Part shown: one piece after another, positions 51,240 through 60,532 of the stretch | How the letters are laid out: every line of letters starts with the position of its first letter | How positions within the stretch are numbered: the first letter of the stretch is position 1 | Source: Acidobacteriota bacterium | GTDB taxonomy: Bacteria; Acidobacteriota; Terriglobia; Terriglobales; Acidobacteriaceae | Direction of reading: 5' to 3' | Assembly: GCA_018268915.1 (NCBI GenBank) | Contig: JAFDVQ010000011.1 | Location: forward strand, 186,001-250,000 | Length of the DNA: 64,000 nt | The notes under the pieces: model-generated | Told to the model about the DNA's origin: nothing | Databases searched by the model: none | What the model saw: the letters and a program-made list of their open reading frames with translations, nothing else | Made by a program: the position numbers and the translations under genes

Positions 51240-54200
51240 ATGATAGCGAAGGCAATCCGCGGAGCCGTTCTTGCGGCGTGGGTGATGGGGTGTGCAAGCG
51301 GCTGGTCGCAGGCGTCAGCGCCTGCTGGAACGGAGCCCGCGGCGCAAGCGCCTACTGCAACTCCGGCGGATGGCCGACCAGTTGTCTCAGGTGGAACGCT
51401 TCGCGGACATGTGAAGAGCGGGACGGTTGCGCTGCCGGGCGTTACGGTTACGGCGCAGAACACGCTTACCGGTAAGCGCTACTCCACGACAACAGATGTG
51501 ACTGGCGCATGGACGCTGACGATTCCGTTGAACGGACGATATGTGGTGCGGACGCAGTTTGCGGCGTTCGCGCCCGGAGCGCAGGAGGCGGTGCTGAATG
51601 CGTCGAGCCATGAGCAGGCGGTGGAGTTCCAACTGGTGCTGGCATCGCGCGCGGCGCAACAGCAGCAGAAAGAAGATGCGCAGGCGGGGCAGGCAGCACA
51701 GGTTGTGCGGCAGATGGTTGCGAATGGTGCGCAGAGTCTGAACTTGATCAATGCGTTGACAGGAGACGCGGAAGCACAGGGAGGTGCGGGAGGACAGGCT
51801 GGAGCGGCGCTGCCTTCCATTGCGGGGAATTCGGATTTCAGCGAGCAGTCGGTTGCGATCAGCGGGCAGTCGGGATCGGTGAGCCCACTGGCGGGCGTGG
51901 ACATGGACCGGTTGCGGGATGCGATGGAGACCTTTCGCGCGCAAGGTGGTTTTGGTGGAGGCGATGGTCCGGGTGGCGGACTATTCGGTGGAGGGGGTTT
52001 TGGAGGCGGACCGGGTGGGCCTGGTAGAGGAGGGTTTGGAGGCGGCGGTTTTGGGGGAGGAGGTCGCGGCGGTTTTGGTGGAGGCATGAGGAATTTCCGT
52101 GGCTTCAAGCCTGGACAGCCGCATGGAGCCATTTTCTGGATGGGGAGTAATTCGGCGCTGAACGCTCAGCCATTCAGCCTGCAGGGGCAGCCTCAGGATC
52201 AGCCTGCGTCGGGGACGAACCGGTTTGGGCTGACATTTATCAGTGCGCCGTACATTCCGGGGCTGACGAAGCCGAGCGGGAAGGATACGGTTTTTCTGAC
52301 GCTGTCGGGGTCGAGGAATTCTATTCCGCTGGATGAATATGCGACGGTGCCGACAGATGCGCAACGGGCAGGGGATTTTTCGGCAGCGGGACTGGCGCCG
52401 ATTTTCGATCCGGCGACAAAGCAGCAGTTCGCGGCGAATGTGATTCCCGCGAATCGTATTGCGTCGCAGTCGAAGGCGCTGCTCGCGTATTTTCCTGAGC
52501 CGAATATTCAGGGGGCAATTCAGAACTACCATCTGCTGTCGACGGAGCAGTCGAATGCGACTCAGGCTGGAGCTCGATATATGCGGAGCTTCGGCGCGAA
52601 TGGATCTCCGTTTGGAATGGGTGGACGAGGGGGTGGGGGCGGAGGCGGCGGGCGAAGGGGCGCGCTGGCGAGCCAGACGAATCGGGGCCTGCGGCAGAGC
52701 ATGAATGCCAACTGGAACTGGAGCCACTCGGCGAGCGACAACGTCAATCTGTTTCCGCAACTGGGAGGTAAGACGGCGTCGGATTCGCAGTCGCTGCAGG
52801 CGGGGTACACGGTGGGGTATCACCGATTGACGAGCATCTTCAACGCGAACTGGAACCGGTCGAACAATCACACGACGAATAATTTTACGAACGGGCCGGA
52901 CATCGAGACGCAGCTTGGAATTCTGGGGCCGGATGGATCGGCGCTGAGCGCGACTCCGCTGAACTATGGATTGCCGAGCGTGCAGCTGAGCGATATCGCG
53001 GGGCTGAACGAACAGCAGCCGCGGTTTGCGATTACGCAGACAATTGCGGTCTCGGAGACGCTGAGCTGGATTCACGGGAAGCACAATCTGCGATTCGGCG
53101 GGGACTACAAGCGCGTGCACAACGATTTCCTGTCGAGCTCGAATGCTACGGGGAGCTTCGCGTTTACGGGACTGTTCACGCAGAATGCCGGCGATCAGAA
53201 CACGGGATCGAGCTTTGCAGATTTTCTATTGGGGCTGCCGCAGCAGACAGCGTTGAACGCGACGGTGAACAAGAGCTATCTGCGCGACAACGTCTTCGAT
53301 CTTTTTGCGATGGATGACTGGCGGTGGACTTCGAGCCTGACGGTGAATGCGGGATTGCGATATGAGTTTTTTGCGCCGTACACGGAGAAGAACGGGCGGC
53401 TGGGAGAAGTGCTGACGAGCCCGGCGGATGGATTTGCGACTCAGACGCAGGTGCTGGCGGGGCAGGCGGGATTGCCGGAGGCACTGGTGGGGCCGTTTCG
53501 GACGGCGTTTGCACCGCGCGTCGGTATTGCGTGGAGAGTGCCGAAGCTGAAGCAGACGGTGGTGCGCGCGGGGTTCGGGATGAACTACACAGTCGGCTCG
53601 TATGCGACCTTTGCGACGACACTGGCGCACCAGCCGCCATTTACGAATGAGCAGACGAACCAGGAGATCGATGCGAACGGGGCACCAACTTCGTCGTGTG
53701 CGCTTAGCGGAACCTGCCTGACACTGGCGAACGGGTTTCCGGCGCCGGCGACGGTGGGGAACTATGCGGTCGATCCGCACTTCAAGCTGCCGTATGTGCA
53801 GACATGGAACCTCGACATCCAGAAGACGCTGCCGTGGGGCATCGTGATGAATATGGGCTACAACGGGTCGAAGGGGAATCACCTGGATATCGTTTCGGCA
53901 CCGCGGGCGCTGGCGAGGAGCCCGCAGACCAATCCGACGAATTTGATTTTCCGGTACGAGCAGGGAGCGGCGTTTTACAAGTTCAACGCGGGCACGCTGC
54001 GATTGAACAAGCGGATGTCGAATGGGATTGCGGTGGGAGCGAATTACCAGTACTCGCATGCGATCGATAATGCGGGAGCCGTAGGTGCGGTGGGTGGTGT
54101 GGGGGCGCAGAACTGGTCGGATTTCTCGGATGAGGAAGGGAACTCGAGTCTCGATCAGCGCCACAAGGTTTCAGGGAACTATGTGTACGAGCTGCCGTTC

Positions 54201-54707
54201 GGGCAGGACAAGCACTGGCTAACCACCGGGACGGCTGCGCATGTGATGGAAGGATTCTCGGTATCGGGGAACTTTACGTTCGCGACTGGACTGCCGCTGA
54301 CGCCGGTGTTCCTTGGGTCGCAGCTGAGCGTGGCGTGCGGGACGGGTGGAACGTTCCGGCCGAGCTTGACGGGCGCGCCGGTGAGCCAGAGTACGGGACG
54401 GCAATGGTTCAGCTCGGTTGCATTCAGCGAGCCCGCGGCTGATCCGCAGTATCCGTGCGGGACGTTCGGAAATGCTCCGAGGAACTTCATCACGGGACCG
54501 GGCACGGTGCAGAACAGCATGGCGCTTTCGAAGACAGTAGGGCTGGGAGAGACGCGCAGCCTTGAGATTCGCGCGACGATCAACAACGTGTTCAACACCG
54601 TGCAGTACGCGGGCGTTGATACGAACGCGGCGTCGCCGACCTTCGGGCAGGTGACGTCGACGGGCTCGATGCGTTCGTTTCAATTCACTTCGAGGTTCCG
54701 ATTCTGA
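51240..54707 (+). CDS. Oar-like TonB-dependent receptor, Gly-rich loop
   Basis: 1155 residues. Signal peptide (about 1-24, ending SGWSQA), carboxypeptidase-regulatory domain (about 52-130: LRGHVKSGTVALPGVTVTAQ), and a very Gly-rich segment (about 235-285, repeats of GGGGFGG and GRGGFGG). The plug and beta barrel follow to the C-terminus, which ends in Phe (SRFRF), the usual outer-membrane signal. A second Gly-rich patch lies near 462-472. By family it acts in the outer membrane; ligand unknown. Its stop codon overlaps the VWA gene start (TGATG). Confidence 0.88.
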   Translation: MIAKAIRGAVLAAWVMGCASGWSQASAPAGTEPAAQAPTATPADGRPVVSGGTLRGHVKSGTVALPGVTVTAQNTLTGKRYSTTTDVTGAWTLTIPLNGRYVVRTQFAAFAPGAQEAVLNASSHEQAVEFQLVLASRAAQQQQKEDAQAGQAAQVVRQMVANGAQSLNLINALTGDAEAQGGAGGQAGAALPSIAGNSDFSEQSVAISGQSGSVSPLAGVDMDRLRDAMETFRAQGGFGGGDGPGGGLFGGGGFGGGPGGPGRGGFGGGGFGGGGRGGFGGGMRNFRGFKPGQPHGAIFWMGSNSALNAQPFSLQGQPQDQPASGTNRFGLTFISAPYIPGLTKPSGKDTVFLTLSGSRNSIPLDEYATVPTDAQRAGDFSAAGLAPIFDPATKQQFAANVIPANRIASQSKALLAYFPEPNIQGAIQNYHLLSTEQSNATQAGARYMRSFGANGSPFGMGGRGGGGGGGGRRGALASQTNRGLRQSMNANWNWSHSASDNVNLFPQLGGKTASDSQSLQAGYTVGYHRLTSIFNANWNRSNNHTTNNFTNGPDIETQLGILGPDGSALSATPLNYGLPSVQLSDIAGLNEQQPRFAITQTIAVSETLSWIHGKHNLRFGGDYKRVHNDFLSSSNATGSFAFTGLFTQNAGDQNTGSSFADFLLGLPQQTALNATVNKSYLRDNVFDLFAMDDWRWTSSLTVNAGLRYEFFAPYTEKNGRLGEVLTSPADGFATQTQVLAGQAGLPEALVGPFRTAFAPRVGIAWRVPKLKQTVVRAGFGMNYTVGSYATFATTLAHQPPFTNEQTNQEIDANGAPTSSCALSGTCLTLANGFPAPATVGNYAVDPHFKLPYVQTWNLDIQKTLPWGIVMNMGYNGSKGNHLDIVSAPRALARSPQTNPTNLIFRYEQGAAFYKFNAGTLRLNKRMSNGIAVGANYQYSHAIDNAGAVGAVGGVGAQNWSDFSDEEGNSSLDQRHKVSGNYVYELPFGQDKHWLTTGTAAHVMEGFSVSGNFTFATGLPLTPVFLGSQLSVACGTGGTFRPSLTGAPVSQSTGRQWFSSVAFSEPAADPQYPCGTFGNAPRNFITGPGTVQNSMALSKTVGLGETRSLEIRATINNVFNTVQYAGVDTNAASPTFGQVTSTGSMRSFQFTSRFRF

Positions 54708-56851
54708 TGGCGCACGTGCTGCAAAAGATGATTGCTGCGCTGACGGCGCTTGGGATGCTAATTCCGAGTTTGCCAATGTTAGCGGGCCAGGATGCGGCGG
54801 GAGCGCAATCGGGTCCACAGGCCGACTATGTCTTCAAAGCAAACGCAGAGCTGGTGCTGACCAACGTTGTGGTGCGTGACTCGAAGACGAGTGAGCTGGT
54901 GCGCGGACTGAAGCAGGAAGATTTCACAGTTCTGGAGAACGGGAAGAAGCAACAGATCTCGACGTTTGATTTTCAGAGCGTGGATATGGCGACTCCGCTG
55001 AACGAAGCAACGGTGAGCGGGCTGGCGGAGGGTGTGAACGGAGCGGGGGCAAAGGCGGCGGTGGTGGCGCGGCCTGAGGATCTGCGCAATCACCGGCTGA
55101 TCGTGATGTTCTTCGATCTGACGTCGATGCAGCCAGAGGATCTGGACCGGTGTGTGAAGGCGGCGCGGGATTTTCTGACAAACAAGATGCAGCCGGCGGA
55201 TCTCGTCGCGCTGGTGTCGCTAGGAGACACGCTGAAGGTGGATCAGGATTTCACGGCGGATAAAGCAGTGCTGGCGAATGAAGTCGGGATTTACAACGGG
55301 ACGGAAGGACAGGGATTCACGCAGGGGGCAACAGCAAATTCAAACCAGGCGGAGGATACGACGGGGTACACGCCGGATGAGAGCGAGTACAACGACCTGA
55401 ACACCGACCGGGAGCTGTTTGCGCTAAGAGCGATTTCGAAGTCTCTCGAGAAGATTTCGGTGAAGAAGTCGCTGCTGTACTTTTCGGGTGGGATTTCTCG
55501 CGATGGGATTGAGAACCAGGCATCGCTTCGGGCGGCGACCAATGCGGCGGTGCGGGCGAATCTTTCCATTTACAGCGTAGACACACGGGGACTGCAGGCG
55601 GTGTCGCCATTGGGGGATGCGTCGGTGGGGAGCACGCGGGGGTCTGGGGCGTTCAACGGTGCGGCGCTGACAAACAACATGAACCAGAACTTCGCGTCGC
55701 AGGAGGTAATGGGCACGCTGAGTTCTGATACCGGCGGGAAGGCGTTCTTCGACTCGAATGACTTTGCGCCGGCGTTTGCGCAGGTGCAGAAGGATACGTC
55801 GGCTTACTACGCGATCGGCTTCCACTCGTCGAATCCGGCGCGGGACGGGAAGTACCGCAAGCTGGCGATCAAGGTGAACAAGCCGGGAGTGAAGGTCGAG
55901 TACCGGCAGGGCTACTATGCTCCTGCGGACTTCAAACATTCGGGACGCGAAGATCGAGAGCGAGAGCTCGAAGAGCAGTTGACGAGCGATCTGCCGGCGA
56001 CGGATATGGCGGTGTATCTGGACGCGATGTACTTCCGGCTGGATGAGAACCGGTTCTTTGTGCCGGTGTCTTTGATTGTGCCGGGATCGCAGATTCCGTT
56101 TGTGAAGGGCGGAGACAAGGACAAGGCGACACTGGACGTGATCGGCGAGGTAATCGACGAGGTGAAGCGTCCGATCGGCAATGCGCGAGAGACGGTAAAG
56201 CTGAATCTCGATCCGACGCTGCAGGCGCGGCAGAAGAATATTCAGTACACGACGAGCTTCAATCTGCCACCGGGCAAGTATCACCTGAAGTTTGTGGTGC
56301 GCGAGAACCAGACAGGCCGGATGGGATCGTTCGAGGCGGACATCACGCTGCCGGATATGAAGAAGCAGCCGCTCAAGATGAGCTCGATTGTGCTGGCGTC
56401 AGCGCGGCAGCCAAGCAAGAAGGAGTCGCCGCTGGTTCGGGGCGGCGAGGAATACGTGCCGAACATCAGCCATGTTTTCCGGCAGGATCAGCACCTGTAT
56501 CTGCTCTATGAGGTGTATGGGCCGGCGCGGGAGAAACTGGCCGAGAACCAGCCAAAGGGCACCAAGCCGGGCGTGAATGTGCTGAGCAGTCTGGAACTAC
56601 TGCAGGGGGCGACGAAGGTCTATGAGACGCCAATCGTGCAGGCGAAGAATGTGAATGTGCAGGGGCGGGATGCTGTCGCGGTGGAACTGGATGTTCCGTT
56701 GACGGGGCTGAAGCCGGGGCAATATGTGTGCCAGCTGAACGTGATTGATGATGCTGGAGGGAGCTTTGCATTTCCGCGATTTGCGGTGCTGGTGCGGGAA
56801 CCTGTGAGGGGGCCTGCGGTCGGGAGTTCGGGAAGTGGCGGGCTTCACTGA
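54707..56851 (+). CDS. VWFA-related acidobacterial domain protein
   Basis: 714 residues. A signal peptide (about 1-28) precedes a beta domain (VFKANAELVLTNVVVRDSKT...EDFTVLENGKKQQI, about 42-88). The VWA domain (about 125-330) starts RLIVMFFDLTSMQPEDL, with an Asp-x-Thr-Ser MIDAS-like start, and SLLYFSGGISRDGIENQ is a later strand. From about 400 a beta-rich domain with EYRQGYYAPADFKH and PPGKYHLKF continues to the end. This domain type is abundant in Acidobacteriota and its role is unknown. Translation is coupled to the receptor gene, so the two probably work together at the envelope. Confidence 0.88.
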   Translation: MAHVLQKMIAALTALGMLIPSLPMLAGQDAAGAQSGPQADYVFKANAELVLTNVVVRDSKTSELVRGLKQEDFTVLENGKKQQISTFDFQSVDMATPLNEATVSGLAEGVNGAGAKAAVVARPEDLRNHRLIVMFFDLTSMQPEDLDRCVKAARDFLTNKMQPADLVALVSLGDTLKVDQDFTADKAVLANEVGIYNGTEGQGFTQGATANSNQAEDTTGYTPDESEYNDLNTDRELFALRAISKSLEKISVKKSLLYFSGGISRDGIENQASLRAATNAAVRANLSIYSVDTRGLQAVSPLGDASVGSTRGSGAFNGAALTNNMNQNFASQEVMGTLSSDTGGKAFFDSNDFAPAFAQVQKDTSAYYAIGFHSSNPARDGKYRKLAIKVNKPGVKVEYRQGYYAPADFKHSGREDRERELEEQLTSDLPATDMAVYLDAMYFRLDENRFFVPVSLIVPGSQIPFVKGGDKDKATLDVIGEVIDEVKRPIGNARETVKLNLDPTLQARQKNIQYTTSFNLPPGKYHLKFVVRENQTGRMGSFEADITLPDMKKQPLKMSSIVLASARQPSKKESPLVRGGEEYVPNISHVFRQDQHLYLLYEVYGPAREKLAENQPKGTKPGVNVLSSLELLQGATKVYETPIVQAKNVNVQGRDAVAVELDVPLTGLKPGQYVCQLNVIDDAGGSFAFPRFAVLVREPVRGPAVGSSGSGGLH

Positions 56852-57163
56852 ACGGGCTTGTCCTTGAAAGCAGAGGCTAGGGCCCGCGAAACAACTGGCT
56901 GCTTTCGGCACGACGAAAGTCGTGCCCTGACACTTGTGGTGAGATCGGCCTTGATGGCATGCCGTGTTTTCTGCGACTCGGCATTTTCGCTTCCCACCCA
57001 AGCAGAGCTTGGATGGGGCACCCGAAGTTCGTTGTTGGTGAAGTGCGGCACGAAAGCCGTGCGCATTCAAAACCGGATCTCGTTTATGCAGCCGGCTCTG
57101 GACTCAAAGTGCTCAATTTTGCGCGCCGCTTAATCCGCGTATTCTTAAGCGGGTAGGTTGAAA
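56852..57163. other. 312-base spacer with composite repeat
   Basis: A CGGCACGAC...GTCGTGCC hairpin with CCTGAC, about 85 bases of partly shared sequence, and the canonical hairpin unit (56993-57024) followed by AAGTTCGTTGTTG. The same order is seen at 49140-49345. No gene. Confidence 0.6.
56993..57024. repeat. Canonical hairpin repeat unit
   Basis: Exact copy of the canonical 32-bp unit (CCCACCCAAGC...GCTTGGATGGGGCACCCG), embedded in a longer composite repeat between the VWA and SDR genes. Confidence 0.8.
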
Positions 57164-58168
57164 ATGAACGACGGCGAGTCAGCGCGGGTAGCAGTTATCA
57201 CAGGGGCAACCGGGGGAGTGGGAGCAGCGGTAGCCAAGGTGCTTTCGCGGGCCGGATACTCCCTGGTGCTGACGGCACCCTCCATGGAAAAGCTGAGCGC
57301 GCTGGCTGCGCAGTTGAAGGGCCCCTGCACGGTAATCGAGGGAAGCCTGGGGAACGAGGATCTGCCGGAGACGCTACTCTATGCGGCGCTCGACAGATTT
57401 GGTCGGTGCGATATCTGCTTCAACAATGGCGCACTCTACGAGGCGGGGATCATTGAGACGGTCGATATCGAGCGGCTGACGAGCATGATTCGCGTGAATG
57501 TGGAGGGATCGTTTCGCGTCGCGTATGTCTTCTTGAAGCATTTTGTATCGGAGGGATCGGGACACCTGGTGAATGTATCGAGCACGGTGGGCAGCAGCTC
57601 GCGACCTACTCCGTATGCGGCGACGCAGCGGGCGGTTGAGGTGCTGTCGGACGCGCTGGCGGCGGAGTTGGGCGATGGGGATGTTCTAGTGTCGTGCATC
57701 CAGCCGGGACTGGTGAAGACGGGGCTGCATCACCGGTGGGAGATTGCGCCGGAGGGTTCGGCAGGGTTCTTGCCGGAGCCGGATGATTTTGCGCGGATGG
57801 TGCTGTTCATATTGGAGGAGACTTCGCCCCGGCACAGGAACCGCTTGAGCGAGACGACTGAAGAGACGCAGAGCGCGAGTCAGCAGTCGGAGTCATATGC
57901 TCAGCCTGTGGGACTCGAAGACACTTCGGCGGGCGCGATAGAGGCTGCAGAGCAAACGGCAAGCCTGTCATCGCATCTCGAGTCTCCGAATTCGGGTGAC
58001 CGGTCGATAGTGTCTGAGCAGGCTCCGCAGGACTCGGAGCAACGGGCTTCGGGGCGCTTGTCTATTACAGAGGCGTTTGATGAGCCGGCGAGAGAGAGCG
58101 TGGCAAAGCCGGCTGCGACGGGCGGCTGGGAGTTTGCCGGTGACGAGGATTCCTCTGACGGGGGATGA
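57164..58168 (+). CDS. SDR-family protein with altered active site and long C-terminal tail
   Basis: 334 residues from ATG 57164, with GGTAGG upstream. Residues 1-225 are a short-chain dehydrogenase fold: TGATGGVG (13-20) binds NAD(P), NNGA (87-90) is standard, and Ser140 and Tyr151 are present. The catalytic Lys of YxxxK is Gln155 (YAATQ), so the usual proton relay is missing. Residues 226-334 are a Ser/Glu-rich, low-complexity tail unusual for SDRs. By family it would be a cytoplasmic oxidoreductase, but it may be non-catalytic. It is followed by a convergent DUF5522 gene. Confidence 0.85.
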   Translation: MNDGESARVAVITGATGGVGAAVAKVLSRAGYSLVLTAPSMEKLSALAAQLKGPCTVIEGSLGNEDLPETLLYAALDRFGRCDICFNNGALYEAGIIETVDIERLTSMIRVNVEGSFRVAYVFLKHFVSEGSGHLVNVSSTVGSSSRPTPYAATQRAVEVLSDALAAELGDGDVLVSCIQPGLVKTGLHHRWEIAPEGSAGFLPEPDDFARMVLFILEETSPRHRNRLSETTEETQSASQQSESYAQPVGLEDTSAGAIEAAEQTASLSSHLESPNSGDRSIVSEQAPQDSEQRASGRLSITEAFDEPARESVAKPAATGGWEFAGDEDSSDGG

Positions 58169-58184
58169 GGCTCGAGGCTCTGGG

Positions 58185-58376
58185 CTAATCGGATTGCGGC
58201 TTGTTCCGGTCGCGATCGGTTCCACGATAGGGGCAGTGGCGACATCCTGAGCCGCAGCAAGTTCCGCGCTTGAGCAGGTAGGCGGCGGTGAAGACCATGT
58301 ACGGGCCGTCGTAGTAGTAATCTTCGGGATCAAGCGCCGGGGATGGCTGTTGGTTGGATTTGTTATCCACTTTCAA
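58185..58376 (-). CDS. DUF5522 small Cys-rich protein
   Basis: 63 residues. The block DYYYDGPYMVFTAAYLLKRG followed by TCCGSGCRHCPY is the hallmark of DUF5522, with four cysteines in CCxxxCxxC as a likely metal- or cluster-binding site. Role unknown. Its C-terminal part is short and charged (DRDRNKPQSD). The gene is convergent with the SDR gene at a 16-base interval; upstream lies a hairpin unit at 58503. Confidence 0.9.
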   Translation of the reverse strand: MKVDNKSNQQPSPALDPEDYYYDGPYMVFTAAYLLKRGTCCGSGCRHCPYRGTDRDRNKPQSD

Positions 58377-58502
58377 GATTCTCGCAGATGGGTGACGAAG
58401 TTATGGGGCTTCGCTGTGCGGCAGAGTGCATCCTGAGGGGCTCATCTGGTGAGGCCAGCCGGCTATGTGTGCCGTGCATTCTGAGCGCCGGCGTATTCAT
58501 TT

Positions 58503-58534
58503 CCCACCCAAGCAGAGCTTGGATGGGGCACCCG
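58503..58534. repeat. Canonical hairpin repeat unit
   Basis: Exact copy of the canonical 32-bp unit, followed by AGGTTCGTTGTTGATT as at 49319. It lies about 60 bases before the start codon of the KdsC-like gene. Confidence 0.8.
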
Positions 58535-58594
58535 AGGTTCGTTGTTGATTGTGTCGATAAACGGCGGATCTGGATCGCAATTTAGAATCGAGGC

Positions 58595-59257
58595 ATGAGT
58601 CTGACAGCGCAGGATCGTGCTCGCCGTATCAAAATTGTTTTGTTTGACGTTGATGGTGTTCTGACGGATGGGACTATCTGGCTGGTTCCTGCGCCGAATC
58701 CTGAAGCGAGCAGCGCTAACACGCAGTCACATCTTTCGAAGCATGAGGGGCAAGTTGGGTTCGGCGTGCACTCTTCGACGATGATGGAGGCGAAGGGTTA
58801 CAGCGCGCACGACGGAACGGCAATTTCGCTGGCACGGCTGGGCGGGATGAAGTGCGGAGTGATCACGAAACGGATCAGCGAGACGGTGGCGACTCGGTCA
58901 CGCGATTTGAAGCTCGAGTTTGTCTACATGGGGCAGGCGTTCAAGATGCAGGCCGTGCGCGAGATTATGGCAAAGGAAGGCGTGACGCTCGAGGAGATTT
59001 GTTACGTCGGCGATGACGTGATCGATCTTCCGGTGATGCGCGAGTGCGGGTTTGCGGTGGCGGTGGCGAATGCGCGGGCGCAGGTGAAGGCCGAGGCGCA
59101 CTATGTGACTCCGAATGCCGGCGGTTACGGCGCGGGACGCGATGCGGTGGAGTTCATCCTCGAAGCGAAGGGGATTCTCGAGAAGACCATCGAGGAGTAC
59201 ATCGACGAGCGGAATCCGATCTCTGCAGCGATGGACATCGGCAAGGGGTCGATGTAG
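58595..59257 (+). CDS. kdsC: KdsC-like HAD phosphatase
   Basis: 220 residues. HAD motif I LFDVDGVLTDG with Asp18 nucleophile and Asp20 acid/base, motif II in GVITKR (Thr), Lys in the KMQAVREIM region, and motif IV in YVGDDVIDLPVM. This C0-type HAD without cap matches KDO 8-phosphate phosphatase, which yields KDO for lipid A. An insert of about 35 residues (31-65, PAPNPEASSANTQSHLSKHE region) between motif I and the next strand is unusual. No kdsA or kdsB is next to it. It ends one base from the convergent serine hydrolase. Confidence 0.85.
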   Translation: MSLTAQDRARRIKIVLFDVDGVLTDGTIWLVPAPNPEASSANTQSHLSKHEGQVGFGVHSSTMMEAKGYSAHDGTAISLARLGGMKCGVITKRISETVATRSRDLKLEFVYMGQAFKMQAVREIMAKEGVTLEEICYVGDDVIDLPVMRECGFAVAVANARAQVKAEAHYVTPNAGGYGAGRDAVEFILEAKGILEKTIEEYIDERNPISAAMDIGKGSM

Positions 59258-60532
59258 CTACTTCGCCGCTGGAAATACCTGATCGATCAAAATGTTTCGG
59301 AGCGTCTGGCGGAGATCTGTCTTCGCGTCGGGCTCGGTGTTCGATTTTGGATGCAGCTCGGTAGTGGCGGGCGGAGCTCCGGTGTCGGTGGTGTTGACCA
59401 CCAGAACGCTGGCGCAGCGATCGACGGGGTCGATGAGCAGTTCGGAGGAGAAGCCGCCCTGGTCGCCGTCGTGGTAGATGTAGCGGTGGCCCTTGCTATT
59501 CAGGATGAAGAAGCCGAGGCCCATCATGGGCGGCGTGCCGCTGGCTCCTGCGGTGTAGGCGGTGGGCGTCTGTCCGGGCTCGGTTACGGGAAGGACGCCG
59601 GTCCAGGCTTCTTCGAGTGAACTGCGTTTCAAGACGATTTCATAGAGGGCATTGGCGGGGTCGCCGGTGAGGAAGCTCGCGTATTTGGCCATGTCGGTGA
59701 CGGGAGCCTTGAGGCCGCTGTTGGATGTGGTGATACCGGTGTCGAAGTTGAACGGCTGAGGGGTGAGTTTGGAGCCGGCGCGCAGGTAGCTCGCGGAGAC
59801 GCGACTTTCGAGAAAATATGGCGCGCGGTCGAAGTAGCTCTCAGACATGCCGAGGGGCTTGAGGATGTTCTTGTCGATGTAGACCTCGAAGTCATCGCCA
59901 CTGAGGCGCTCGATGATCTGGCCGAGGAAGACATAGCCGAGGTTCGAGTAGCTCCAGCGGCTGCCGGGCGCGAATGCGATGTGGGTGTAGGGGAGCATCG
60001 CGGCGACCTGGGTCCAACGGGTGGGCTCGAAGGGCTGCCAGTCGCAGTTGGTGGAGTCGTCGCAGTCCCAGGGCCAGGTGGGGTTACGGAATCCGGCGCT
60101 GTGGGTGAGCAGGTGGCGGATGGTGATGGCGTCGGTCGAGCCGTAGGGGTCGTGAACTTCGCGGAGTTCCGGGACGTAGCGGACTGCAGGGTCGTCGAGG
60201 GAGAGCTTGCCGCGATCCCGCAGCTGGAGGATTGCAATGGCGGTCAGGGTCTTGGTAATAGACGCCCAGTTGTAGGCGGTTGCCGCGTCGATGGGATGAT
60301 GGGAGCCCGCGGCCATTTCGCCAAAGGCGAGGGTTTCTGCAGGAGCGCTTCCGTGAGTGAGGGCGAAGCCGCCGCCTACTATGCCGTGCTGTTGAAGGAC
60401 TGCCTGAAAGTGGGGGCGGAAAGCATTGAGCGGGGCCGAGTACGGTGCGGCCTGAGGTCTCGCCGGGCCAGGGAAAAAGCCGAGACTTAGAGCTGCGAAC
60501 AGGGCCGCGCAGAGCCATGATTGGCTGGGCAT
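59258..60532 (-). CDS. Exported serine hydrolase of the beta-lactamase (S12) family
   Basis: 424 residues from the ATG at 60530-60532. Signal peptide (about 1-28), then the S12 fold: SITK at 91-94 (nucleophile Ser91, Lys94), YSNLGYVFLGQII (Tyr-x-Asn) around 203-215, and a HDGDQGGF segment near the third motif. By family it is a periplasmic D-aminopeptidase, esterase or transpeptidase-like enzyme; beta-lactamase activity cannot be inferred. The longer frame upstream has no signal peptide and is not used. Confidence 0.9.
   Translation of the reverse strand: MPSQSWLCAALFAALSLGFFPGPARPQAAPYSAPLNAFRPHFQAVLQQHGIVGGGFALTHGSAPAETLAFGEMAAGSHHPIDAATAYNWASITKTLTAIAILQLRDRGKLSLDDPAVRYVPELREVHDPYGSTDAITIRHLLTHSAGFRNPTWPWDCDDSTNCDWQPFEPTRWTQVAAMLPYTHIAFAPGSRWSYSNLGYVFLGQIIERLSGDDFEVYIDKNILKPLGMSESYFDRAPYFLESRVSASYLRAGSKLTPQPFNFDTGITTSNSGLKAPVTDMAKYASFLTGDPANALYEIVLKRSSLEEAWTGVLPVTEPGQTPTAYTAGASGTPPMMGLGFFILNSKGHRYIYHDGDQGGFSSELLIDPVDRCASVLVVNTTDTGAPPATTELHPKSNTEPDAKTDLRQTLRNILIDQVFPAAK

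Noticed and set aside
51981..53120. 379-codon minus-strand frame opposite the Gly-rich receptor
   Set aside because: Arg/Ser/Pro-rich shadow of the receptor; no start signal or domain.
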